Origin: Shewanella schlegeliana
GTDB lineage: Bacteria; Pseudomonadota; Gammaproteobacteria; Enterobacterales; Shewanellaceae
Direction of reading: 5' to 3'
Assembly: GCF_016765635.1 (NCBI RefSeq)
Contig: NZ_JAESVD010000014.1
Span: 1-64,000 of the forward strand
Length of the DNA: 64,000 bases
A model generated the notes under the pieces. It saw only the letters and a program-made list of their open reading frames with translations. It ran no database searches and had not been told where the DNA came from. Both the position numbers and the translations under genes were made by a program. This document shows positions 25,913 through 34,021 of the stretch, in pieces (positions within the stretch are counted from its first letter, which is position 1; every line of letters starts with the position of its first letter).

Positions 25913-27628
25913 TTAGGCTTGATGAGCGTTCTGTTCACTCTCACGGTCACTTATCCAGTGGGAGATTACCTCGGCGACTCGTGCCGGTTCTTGGTTAGCA
26001 AGCAAACTTAAGTGCTCCATCTGAACCGTTAGCGGCGAACCCGGAGCCGGTAGGCTTAGGTTGCTGCTCCAGCTGTTATCTGTGGTGGCATTTTCCACTG
26101 CTAGGATGTTATCCACCTGCTGCTGGGCTGAGTCATTAAGTGCTGCGGCTGCTTCTGGCGGCGGCATTAATGGCGTGTTATTGGTCGAGTCGCTGTCCTT
26201 AATGTTGTACTCAACGGTGCGAGTTAGGTGCTGCACTAGAGGGCGCAGTACAAAGAAGATCATGCCCAGACCTAAAATGGCACCGATAAAGTAGCGCAGA
26301 TAGGCTTGATAGCTTTCACCCTGCCACCAAGGTAGTGGCTCGAACTCGACCACTTTTACTGGGGCGAAGTTAAAGCTGCTGATACTGAATTGGTCGCCAC
26401 GTGCCGCGCTATAACCTATAGCGTCCTGCACCATGTTACTCATCTGGTCGAGTTGCGGCTGAGTCCAGCCGCTTTCGCCTGCCGCTTGGCTATTGAGTAG
26501 CACTGAAATAGACAGGTTTTCTAGCTGCATCTGCTGATAGCGGGTGTGGGTGACTGAACGACCCACCTCAAATTTGCGGCTCTCTTGCTGATTAAGGTTG
26601 GTGCTGCTGTTATTTGCGGCTGGCTCTGCCGTCGGTGGCTGGTTGCTTAATGCTCCTGGGATCCCAAGTGCCATATCACCACTGGTTTGATTGGTGCTCT
26701 GCTTCTCTTGACTGATGACGGTTTGTGGATCCACTGATTCGCGAGTCTCTTCCACCTGATTAAAGTTAACCATAGCGGCGACTTGCACCTGGAAGTTGTC
26801 TCTACCTAGGATGGGAAGCAACATGGTTGATGCGCGGCTAATAAGGCTTTGCTCTAACTCTTGGGTGTACTTAATCTGCTTATCACGTGACTGACTCATA
26901 TCTTGGCTGGCATTGATCTCAGAGCTTAGGTGATTCCCCTCTTGGTCGACAATCTGCACTCGCTCTGGTGTCATTCCTGTCACGCTACCCGCGACTAAGT
27001 TGGCGATAGAGGTGATCTGCTGCGGTTGCAGATGCTGGCCAGCGTAAAGATCCAGCATTACAGAGGCGGAAGGCAACTCTGGTTGTTGACGGATAAATAG
27101 GGTTTTCTTCGGGATGGCCAAATGTACTCGCGCGGTTCTTACCGCTTTCAGCGCCATGATGGTGCGTGACAGTTCACCCTCTAAGCTATAGCGGTACTTA
27201 GCTTGCTCCATAAATTGGCTGGTACCAATGGTGGATGCATCTAGAGACTCCATACCTGAAGGTACTTTGGCTTTAACGCCGCGAGCGGCAAGCAACATGC
27301 GTGCATTGCCTAGCTTATCTTCTGGAACAAGCACTAAACCAGAGGTTGGGTCGAGGCGATAGCTGATACCTTCTGCTTCAAGCACCTCAATGATGTGCGA
27401 TGTATCGACGTTTTCTTGGTTACCATATAAAGGGCTATAACCTTGGCCTGTACTCCATAGCATCAACACGATTACACAAGCTGCGACAATCGCGAGAATG
27501 GCGAGCGTCGCCGCATGTCGGTCTCCTCGACTGAACTGCTGCCATTTCTGCTTCAACGAGTTTAGACGTTCATTGTTGCCATTTACATCTGTCATGGCAG
27601 GGCTGGTTTGAGTCAATGTGGTTGACAT
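25913..27628 (-). CDS. fliF: MS-ring protein FliF (lateral)
   Basis: A 571-residue ring protein. A first membrane span (about residues 41-61) is followed by the YscJ/FliF ring-building domains with RTIMALKAVRTARVHLAIPK, a low-complexity linker rich in Gln, Asn and Ala, and a second span near residue 445. A C-terminal tail binds FliG. CAAGGA precedes the ATG. The order fliE-fliF-fliG is conserved. Confidence 0.96.
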   Translation of the reverse strand: MSTTLTQTSPAMTDVNGNNERLNSLKQKWQQFSRGDRHAATLAILAIVAACVIVLMLWSTGQGYSPLYGNQENVDTSHIIEVLEAEGISYRLDPTSGLVLVPEDKLGNARMLLAARGVKAKVPSGMESLDASTIGTSQFMEQAKYRYSLEGELSRTIMALKAVRTARVHLAIPKKTLFIRQQPELPSASVMLDLYAGQHLQPQQITSIANLVAGSVTGMTPERVQIVDQEGNHLSSEINASQDMSQSRDKQIKYTQELEQSLISRASTMLLPILGRDNFQVQVAAMVNFNQVEETRESVDPQTVISQEKQSTNQTSGDMALGIPGALSNQPPTAEPAANNSSTNLNQQESRKFEVGRSVTHTRYQQMQLENLSISVLLNSQAAGESGWTQPQLDQMSNMVQDAIGYSAARGDQFSISSFNFAPVKVVEFEPLPWWQGESYQAYLRYFIGAILGLGMIFFVLRPLVQHLTRTVEYNIKDSDSTNNTPLMPPPEAAAALNDSAQQQVDNILAVENATTDNSWSSNLSLPAPGSPLTVQMEHLSLLANQEPARVAEVISHWISDRESEQNAHQA

Positions 27629-27705
27629 GCTTTTAGTTATCCTTGCTCAAAAAGGCTGGTTAAGTTTTTGGGCGTTATTGCAATAGTTATAGACAGTTGT
27701 AGGGG

Positions 27706-28041
27706 TTAGATCGGCATCTTCATGACATCGTCGAATGCTTGTACAAGTCGGTTACGGATCTGCAGCATGGCTGAAAATGCGAGGCTGGCTTTTTGCGAAG
27801 CAACCATGGCGCCAACGAGATCATCACTCTGGCCACTGTCGACGGCACTCACCAAGGCCGATGACGCATTTTGGTCGGCGTTGATAGAGGCGACTTTATG
27901 CTTCATTAACTCGGTGAATGAAGCTGGTTGTACGCCAAAATCCTTAGGATTTGGGCCGACTTTAATTCCGCCTTTGGCCATCTCAGAATGAATACTGAGT
28001 TGCTGCATCATAGCGCTGGCATTGATGTTGGCATTTGACAT
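27706..28041 (-). CDS. fliE: Hook-basal body protein FliE (lateral)
   Basis: A 111-residue protein linking the MS ring to the rod. The FliE C-terminal pattern VASQKASLAFSAMLQIRNRLVQAFDDV is recognisable in parts (positions ~80-107). AAGGA lies well placed before the ATG. It lies 29 bp after the severed lafK 3' segment and 77 bp before fliF. Confidence 0.93.
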   Translation of the reverse strand: MSNANINASAMMQQLSIHSEMAKGGIKVGPNPKDFGVQPASFTELMKHKVASINADQNASSALVSAVDSGQSDDLVGAMVASQKASLAFSAMLQIRNRLVQAFDDVMKMPI

Positions 28042-28070
28042 ATCTGTTCCTTATTTATTGTGAAAGCCGA

Positions 28071-28316
28071 CTATGCAGCGTGACCCGATTGCGACAGGAT
28101 CTGCTCAATATCTATGCCTTCTTCACGCATCTGTACCAGCTTGTATCTGAGGGCTCTGGTCGTCATGCCGAGAGCTTGGGCGGTATTGTTACGATGACCG
28201 TTATGACGTTTAAGAGTGTCGATGATGTACTGGAATTCAGCTTGACGTTTCGATGCTTTAAGCCCCAATTCACTCTGCTCGACCAGCGCGCTACCATCTT
28301 GATTCACTAGACCCAA
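28071..28316 (-). pseudogene. lafK: Severed Fis-type DNA-binding domain of lafK
   Basis: This reading frame is the direct continuation of lafK after an in-frame TAA at 28317-28319; no frameshift separates the two parts. It encodes about 81 residues ending in a Fis-family helix-turn-helix (NNTAQALGMTTRALRYKLVQ). No further disablement is seen. A TTG follows the TAA at once, with a weak CAGG upstream, so reinitiation as a separate small DNA-binding protein is possible. Otherwise it is a dead 3' end. Confidence 0.8.
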
Positions 28317-29375
28317 TTATTCGGCCTGTAGTGCTTGGCCGCGGCGCATCACTAAGGCTCGTTGAATGGTATTTTCTAGCTCACGCACGTTACCTGGCCA
28401 GTCATGGCTCAAGAGTAGGTTGCGAGCCTGTTCGCTGAAGTAGCACTGCTGATTGGCGGCTAGGATCTTATAGCGTTGCAAGAAATGCTCGGCGATAGGC
28501 AAGATGTCCTCTTTTCGCTGACGTAGAGGTAAGATCTTGATCGGCAACACATCTAAGCGATAGAAAAGGTCTTCTCTAAACTCACCGTCTTGTACCGCTT
28601 GGCGCAGATCTTTGTTGGTGGCTGCAATCACGCGGATATCCAGCGCGATAGACTTGTGTCCGCCTAAGCGTTCAACTTCTCGCTCCTGCAGTACACGTAG
28701 CAGTTTTGCCTGCAGTAGTTGTGGCATCTCTCCGATCTCATCGAGCAGCAGGGTTCCACCGTTGGCGAGTTCAAACTTACCGGGTTGATCGGTTGTGGCT
28801 CCAGTAAAAGCGCCTTTAACATGACCGAATAGAATCGACTCTAAAATACTTTCGGGAATGGCGGCGCAGTTAATCGCGATAAAAGGCTGCTCTGCACGAT
28901 TCGAGTGACGGTGAATATAGCGTGCCAGAGGCTCTTTCCCTGTGCCGCTTTCACCCGTAAGGAGCACGGTTGCTTCTGTGTTGGCGGCGCGGTGTGCCAG
29001 CATTAGCAGCTGGCGACTAACGGGGGCTGCACAAATCAATTCGTTATTGGGAAGCTCTAAGCGACGCAGTCTCTGTAGCAGCGAGCATAGCTGCTCTTCA
29101 TCGATCGGCAGTAATAGATAATCTTGAACACCGCACTGCATTGCGACACTGGCGAGTTCTGTCTGCTCGGGATCGAGTAGGGCGACTTGATGCTTACCTG
29201 GATATTGGCGAAGTTGTGCGGCAACGTCTTGGCTAGCGCTGCGAGACAGGTTGATTAGGCTAAGCCAAGGCGCGTTATCCTCGTTCTGCCAGATAGTAAA
29301 GCCTTGTTGAGACAGCTTATCTAGACTCGATTGCGGTAGTTCAGCATCGACGAACCTTAAACTTGCGTGATTCAT
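28317..29375 (-). CDS. lafK: LafK sigma-54-dependent lateral flagellar activator, truncated before its HTH
   Basis: 352 residues of an enhancer-binding protein of the LafK/FlrA/FleQ type. The N-terminal receiver-like domain (1-115) precedes an AAA+ domain with Walker A GESGTGKE (141-148), GAFTGA (188-193) and Walker B LLLDEIGE (209-216). An in-frame TAA ends it just after the AAA+ domain, so the Fis helix-turn-helix lies outside the protein. The full-length frame would be 434 codons. The ATG overlaps motY by 4 bp. LafK switches on sigma-54 promoters of the lateral genes. Without its DNA-binding domain it could act only from solution or be inactive. A sequencing error at this codon cannot be excluded. 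Confidence 0.88.
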   Translation of the reverse strand: MNHASLRFVDAELPQSSLDKLSQQGFTIWQNEDNAPWLSLINLSRSASQDVAAQLRQYPGKHQVALLDPEQTELASVAMQCGVQDYLLLPIDEEQLCSLLQRLRRLELPNNELICAAPVSRQLLMLAHRAANTEATVLLTGESGTGKEPLARYIHRHSNRAEQPFIAINCAAIPESILESILFGHVKGAFTGATTDQPGKFELANGGTLLLDEIGEMPQLLQAKLLRVLQEREVERLGGHKSIALDIRVIAATNKDLRQAVQDGEFREDLFYRLDVLPIKILPLRQRKEDILPIAEHFLQRYKILAANQQCYFSEQARNLLLSHDWPGNVRELENTIQRALVMRRGQALQAE

Positions 29376-30277
29376 TTGCTTGCTCCTAAAGCCGAAGCCG
29401 TAGAGGAGTGAGTTGCTGATTTTACTAAGCGCAAAGTGACTCGACGATTTAGCTCTCTCCCCTCAGTGTTATTATTGCTGGCTACCGGAGTGCGAGTGCC
29501 GTGATGTCGCGTCTGGATCATCTTTGGAGATACCCCAAGCTCTATTAGCCTTGAAAGCACCTCGTCGGCACGTTCTTTACTGAGTACCAAGTTTGCTAAA
29601 TGATCCCCCGATGCATCGGCATGACCATCGATCAGTACTTCTACAATGCTGGGGTCGGCTTGAATATAGCGATACACAGCTTGTAAATCTTGTTCGTGAG
29701 TGGCACTTATCAGGCTTGAATTAGGCTTGAACATCAGCTCTAGGCGACGAACGTAGGTGAAAGGTTTAGGTAACAGTTTTTGACGGCAGATCCTAAATTG
29801 ATTGGCTACTGCGCGGGTGGAAACCGGGCTGGCGTTAATTAGGTATTGACTGTTATCTGTGGTGGTCACTGCGACTTGCCAAGTGTGCCCCTGTTCAAGT
29901 GCTTCTAAAAATGAGGCGGTATTTTGTAGGCTTATCGCCTGTGAGCCAAACCAGTTTAGTGATGTGGTTGCGATAGGTTGGCGAGTCGCATCTTGCCAAG
30001 CTGCAGAGATTACGGAGGCTTGGCTTTGAGTATTATTTAAATTAAGCCAATCAGCTTTAAGGCTCAGCACCAGAGGTTCTCCTGGATTCGCGCTGAGTTG
30101 TAATGTGCCGAAACTCTGTACTCTATGGGTAATTTCACAGCCAAACTCATCTCCTGAAAAGTGCCATTGGGCTTTTTCAAAGGGAGTTTGATACTTAACT
30201 GGAGTCGCCAGTGCGCTATTTGTGATGTTTGTACAAATAAAAAATAAACAGATTAATATATAAACTGACAGTTTCAA
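29372..30277 (-). CDS. motY: Lateral flagellar MotY-like T-ring protein
   Basis: A 301-residue secreted protein with a signal peptide (ending near SALA, residue 24), an N-terminal beta-rich MotY domain starting with PVKYQTPFEKAQW, and a C-terminal OmpA-like peptidoglycan-binding domain (VLIDGHADASGD). MotY anchors stators around the basal body. The start is a TTG with AAGGG 10 bases ahead, because no in-frame ATG is nearby. Lateral motY directly before lafK is the order in Vibrio. Confidence 0.9.
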   Translation of the reverse strand: MKLSVYILICLFFICTNITNSALATPVKYQTPFEKAQWHFSGDEFGCEITHRVQSFGTLQLSANPGEPLVLSLKADWLNLNNTQSQASVISAAWQDATRQPIATTSLNWFGSQAISLQNTASFLEALEQGHTWQVAVTTTDNSQYLINASPVSTRAVANQFRICRQKLLPKPFTYVRRLELMFKPNSSLISATHEQDLQAVYRYIQADPSIVEVLIDGHADASGDHLANLVLSKERADEVLSRLIELGVSPKMIQTRHHGTRTPVASNNNTEGRELNRRVTLRLVKSATHSSTASALGASK

Positions 30278-30817
30278 TTGTTCATAACCCTTAAATGTAG
30301 AGACTGGAACTTTATTACTTTAGTTTTGATTTTTAAGGTTGCCAATTAAACACGTAATATTAAAACATGTAAAACTTTTTATTTTTATTTTATGTATTCA
30401 TCAAGTTTTTAAAACTTATTCTAAAGTTAAGTGTATTTATCTTTTATGTGATGTAAGCTTGCGGCTATTAATTTTAGGGCTTCACTTGTTCACTTTTAAT
30501 ACTGACGGATACGATTCGGGTTAAAGTTTAAATTGCATTCACCCCCTAAGTTGTTGTTTTGTATGTTTTTTAAATTATTTTCAATAAAACCAAAAAATAA
30601 ATTAAAGTTTTTTTAAATATTGTCGCTTTATAACTGGTTTCTTTTTTCTATCAGTAGCGTTTATTTGTTTTATGGTTTTATCTTAGTTTGAATAATGTTT
30701 TTGGTAATTTGTGTTACACGGCTTGTTTATTTAGTCATTATTTTGTCGCCTGTCATTTAAATAGCTTTTTTAAAATTAACGTCGATTATTTGACGAACTT
30801 TTGTTGTGAGATTTAGG
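30278..30817. other. AT-rich divergent control region between motY-lafK and fliM
   Basis: About 540 bp of very AT-rich DNA with no supported gene, lying between the two divergent blocks of early/middle genes. It must hold the promoters for motY-lafK-fliE... and fliM...flhA. I found no convincing sigma-54 -24/-12 pair. The composition would suit binding by H-NS-like proteins, but this is inference. Confidence 0.5.
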
Positions 30818-31699
30818 ATGAAAACTACTGCTAAAGCCAATCTAATTAAATCTAGCCAAGGGATAGAAGTTCGGCCTGTTGTCTTGATAAAAGAGAAGTT
30901 GGCTCGAAGCCGACTATTGATGCAATTAGAATCATGCCAGCGGCCAATGATAGATGCTGTTAATGAGTTATTGACGCCAATTACTCGTCAAGGACACTTT
31001 GCTCTGTCAAAAGTATCGCTGACGGCGAAGACTCAGCCTGTAATCCCTCAACTACATCATGCCTGGTTTTTACTGAGTTATAACCGTGTTGAGTTAGGCT
31101 GGTGGCGAATCGATAAATGTACTTTAGACCAACTCGCCAGCGGTTATTACGGTAGTTGTTCCAGTGCGTTGCAATCCCCCTTAAGAGCACCGAGCCTGTC
31201 GGAGTTTCGTCTGGTTAAACGCTTGATGATGGCGGTGATTAAAACATTCCCAATCACCTATATCGATGAAGACAAATTGGAGCTGGAACTGGTGATGAAC
31301 AGCGCACCTATCAAGGCTCCAGTTTGTTGTGAGCTGAGTTTTCCTACGGCTCACAGCGGTCCAGCTCTCTGCTTTTATATGGCGGAACATCTATTAGAAC
31401 TGATGGCTGAGCAGCCTAGCCAATATCAAGCCGATCCCGCGCTAGCAGAGAAGTTAGCTAGTCGACTGAAACAGATCCCACTTAGAACGTTATTGGAGCT
31501 TGGGCATCAGAGCATGCCAGTTACCTCGCTTCAGAGCTTGGTAGTCGGTGATATTTTACCGATGAACCTACATTCTCGCTGTCCCGTTACCGTAGGAAAG
31601 CGTCCACTTTTTTACGCCACAGTTCATACCCATGAGGGACAGATGGTGGCCAAATTGACTCAAGAAGCCTTTCAAATGGAGGAAAAATCCAATGGCTGA
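30818..31699 (+). CDS. fliM: Motor switch protein FliM (lateral)
   Basis: A 293-residue, divergent FliM/SpoA-family protein. The C-terminal SPOA domain (MPVTSLQSLVVGDILPMNL) is clear, while the N-terminal CheY-binding peptide of polar FliM is not recognisable. This suggests a lateral motor that does not switch direction, as in Vibrio. An upstream GTG is possible, but the ATG at 30818 is preferred. Its end overlaps fliN by 8 bp. Confidence 0.88.
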   Translation: MKTTAKANLIKSSQGIEVRPVVLIKEKLARSRLLMQLESCQRPMIDAVNELLTPITRQGHFALSKVSLTAKTQPVIPQLHHAWFLLSYNRVELGWWRIDKCTLDQLASGYYGSCSSALQSPLRAPSLSEFRLVKRLMMAVIKTFPITYIDEDKLELELVMNSAPIKAPVCCELSFPTAHSGPALCFYMAEHLLELMAEQPSQYQADPALAEKLASRLKQIPLRTLLELGHQSMPVTSLQSLVVGDILPMNLHSRCPVTVGKRPLFYATVHTHEGQMVAKLTQEAFQMEEKSNG

Positions 31700-32048
31700 A
31701 CATAACATTTTGCAAGATGAAGATTTTCTATTAGATGACGAATTTTTTGCTGAAGAGCCAATCAGTGCACCTAAGCTTCAGTCTAAGCCTGTAAAGGATA
31801 TGTCGTTTTTCCATCAGCTTCCGGTACATGTGACCCTAGAGTTAGCCAGCGTTGAGATGTCATTGGGTGAGTTGGCGCAGATGGGTGAGGGCGATGTGGT
31901 CGCACTGGACCGTATGGTCGGTGAGCCTCTTGATATCCGCGTTAATGGCGCACTGCTTGGTCGCGGAGAAGTGGTTGAGGTTAATGGTCGCTATGGTGTG
32001 CGCTTACTCGAAGTGGAAGCTACCAGCTTAACTGGAGCCGTTGATTAA
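31692..32048 (+). CDS. fliN: Motor switch protein FliN (lateral)
   Basis: A 118-residue C-ring protein with an acidic N-terminus and the SPOA domain pattern LPVHVTLELASVEMSLGELA, then VVALDRMVGEPLDIRVNGAL. GGAGGAAAAATCC lies just ahead of the ATG inside fliM, indicating coupled translation. It is 2 bp from fliP. The FliO gene that often lies between fliN and fliP is absent. Confidence 0.95.
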   Translation: MAEHNILQDEDFLLDDEFFAEEPISAPKLQSKPVKDMSFFHQLPVHVTLELASVEMSLGELAQMGEGDVVALDRMVGEPLDIRVNGALLGRGEVVEVNGRYGVRLLEVEATSLTGAVD

Positions 32049-32050
32049 TT

Positions 32051-32779
32051 ATGTGGCGAGTGTTGCTGGTGCTACTGCTGAGCGTTTCATCGACGGCTTA
32101 TGCGGGTGATGGTTTAACGCTATTTTCTCTGGCCGATGGTGATAAAACTCAGGCGGTGAACGTTAAGCTGGAAATCTTGGCATTGATGACGGTGCTCAGT
32201 TTTCTACCTGCTTTACTCATGATGTTGACCAGCTTCACTCGGGTGATAGTGGTATTGGCTATTTTGCGTCAAGCCTTAGGTTTGCAGCAGAGCCCACCTA
32301 ATAAAGTATTGATAGGCATCGCCTTGGTGATGACTATTTTCATTATGCGCCCTGTCGGACAGGCAATCTATGATGATGCCTTTTTACCCTACGACATGGG
32401 GCAGATAGAGTTAACGGAAGCCGTTGCTAGAGCTGAGGTGCCGCTACGCAAATTTATGCTGGCGCAGACGCGAGAGACGGATCTGGAACAGATGCTCAAG
32501 ATTGCCGATGAGCCGATCACCTTAACCGCCGATGAGATCCCATTCTTTGTGCTGATGCCAGCCTTCGTGCTGAGCGAGTTAAAGACTGCATTTCAGATCG
32601 GCTTCCTGCTTTTCCTGCCTTTTTTGGTGATCGATCTAGTGGTCGCAAGTGTATTGATGTCAATGGGTATGATGATGCTGTCGCCGCTGATTATCTCTTT
32701 GCCGTTTAAGTTGATGGTGTTTGTATTGGTTGATGGTTGGTCAATGACGGTGAGTACCTTGGTGGCCAGTTATGGTTAG
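32051..32779 (+). CDS. fliP: Export gate protein FliP (lateral)
   Basis: A 242-residue export gate subunit with a cleavable signal (cut near YAGDG), then four membrane spans. It carries the FliP patterns MLTSFTRVIVVLAILRQALG and PFFVLMPAFVLSELKTAFQI. It forms a 5:4:1 gate with FliQ and FliR. No fliO is found next to it. Confidence 0.97.
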   Translation: MWRVLLVLLLSVSSTAYAGDGLTLFSLADGDKTQAVNVKLEILALMTVLSFLPALLMMLTSFTRVIVVLAILRQALGLQQSPPNKVLIGIALVMTIFIMRPVGQAIYDDAFLPYDMGQIELTEAVARAEVPLRKFMLAQTRETDLEQMLKIADEPITLTADEIPFFVLMPAFVLSELKTAFQIGFLLFLPFLVIDLVVASVLMSMGMMMLSPLIISLPFKLMVFVLVDGWSMTVSTLVASYG

Positions 32780-32822
32780 TCGAACAAAAGATCAATCGTT
32801 TGTAAGGCAGGAGAGTGCTTTG

Positions 32823-32957
32823 ATGGTGAAAAGCCAAAGCGATGAGTTATCCGTTTCTGATCTGATTTACTTTTTTCTTGGACTGTTAATGACGGCGCTA
32901 GTGATCCCCAATGACTGGCCTGCTGTTATCTCATTGCTTACGGGTGGAAGAGCTTAG
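32823..32957 (+). CDS. One-span mini-protein encoded between fliP and fliQ
   Basis: A 44-residue frame, not a known flagellar protein, filling the fliP-fliQ gap. It begins at an ATG with GGAGAG about 9 bases ahead. One hydrophobic segment (about residues 12-28, IYFFLGLLMTALVIP) predicts a single membrane span. The same frame is open back to 32772, overlapping fliP by 8 bp, so a 61-residue version is possible. It ends 3 bp before fliQ. The gap is unusual, as fliPQR normally abut. It may be a FliO substitute, but this is speculation. Confidence 0.5.
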   Translation: MVKSQSDELSVSDLIYFFLGLLMTALVIPNDWPAVISLLTGGRA

Positions 32958-32960
32958 CCT

Positions 32961-33230
32961 ATGGACGTCAATGAACTTACCTCTATGTTTTCCGAGGCTA
33001 TTTTCCTAGTGGTCGCCATGGTTGGAGTCTTGGTGGTTCCCGGACTATTGGTCGGTCTACTGATCGCGGTATTTCAGGCGGCAACTCAGGTGAACGAACA
33101 GACCTTGAGTTTTTTACCCCGACTCATCTTAACCTTGTTGATGGTGGTTTTTGCTGGTGAATGGTTACTGCAGCAGATCGGCGACTTTTTTAATCGCTTG
33201 TTTATGAATATCCCCCATATTATTGGTTGA
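32961..33230 (+). CDS. fliQ: Export gate protein FliQ (lateral)
   Basis: An 89-residue two-span protein with the FliQ core FQAATQVNEQTLSFLPRL. It forms the gate's FliP5-Q4-R1 complex. The stop overlaps the region where fliR begins. Confidence 0.96.
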   Translation: MDVNELTSMFSEAIFLVVAMVGVLVVPGLLVGLLIAVFQAATQVNEQTLSFLPRLILTLLMVVFAGEWLLQQIGDFFNRLFMNIPHIIG

Positions 33231-33241
33231 GGATCACTAGC

Positions 33242-34021
33242 TTGTTATCGCTTACCTCAGTCCAAATCAGCACCTTTATCGGCACCTTCTGGTGGCCCTT
33301 TTGTCGTATCATGGGGGCATTTATGGTGATGCCTTTCTTGGGTAACAACTATATTCCTGCCACCGTACGTATTCTGTTGGCCATCAGCATATCGGCTCTG
33401 ATTGCGCCGATACTGCCTCCATTTCCCGAAGTCGATGCTATCTCATTTCATGCGCTGATCTTGGCTGTAGAGCAATTACTGATTGGTTTCATGTTGGCAC
33501 TCTTCCTGTCGATAATGATCCATGTGATGACCATGTTCGGTGCCATGATGTCGATGCAGATGGGCTTGTCGATGGCTGTGATGAATGACCCCTCTAGTGG
33601 TGGCGCTAACCCATTGTTAGGTTTATGGTTTATGCTCTATGGCACCTTGCTGTTTCTGGCTTTAGATGGTCACTTGGTTGCGATTGGGATCTTGGTGGAC
33701 AGCTTTAGGTTATGGCCCATAGGAATGGGAATATTTGATCTACCCTTGATGGGACTTATCGGCCGACTATCGTGGATTTTTGCGGCCTCTTTTATGCTGG
33801 CCTTGCCTGCTATTCTCGCCATGCTCGTGGTTAACATCACCTTCGGTGTATTGAGTCGCTCGGCACCATCGTTAAACGTGTTCGCCTTGGGTTTTCCGAT
33901 GTCGATGTTGATGGGTCTACTGTGTGTGTTCTTCTCTTTTAGTGGTTTGCCGGCTCGATATAGCGACCTCTGTTTAGATGCCTTAAATGCTATGTATCAG
34001 TTTATCGGTGGTACGACGTGA
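33242..34021 (+). CDS. fliR: Export gate protein FliR (lateral)
   Basis: A 259-residue, multi-span FliR with RIMGAFMVMPFLGNNYIPAT and MQMGLSMAVMNDPSSGGANP. The start is a TTG at 33242 preceded by TGAGGATC; an upstream TTG at 33227 overlapping fliQ is in frame but has no ribosome site. Its end overlaps flhB by 4 bp (GTGA). Confidence 0.93.
   Translation: MLSLTSVQISTFIGTFWWPFCRIMGAFMVMPFLGNNYIPATVRILLAISISALIAPILPPFPEVDAISFHALILAVEQLLIGFMLALFLSIMIHVMTMFGAMMSMQMGLSMAVMNDPSSGGANPLLGLWFMLYGTLLFLALDGHLVAIGILVDSFRLWPIGMGIFDLPLMGLIGRLSWIFAASFMLALPAILAMLVVNITFGVLSRSAPSLNVFALGFPMSMLMGLLCVFFSFSGLPARYSDLCLDALNAMYQFIGGTT

Noticed and set aside
30339..30524. 61-codon frame in the motY-fliM gap
   Set aside because: Very AT-rich, no ribosome site and no resemblance to any protein I know.
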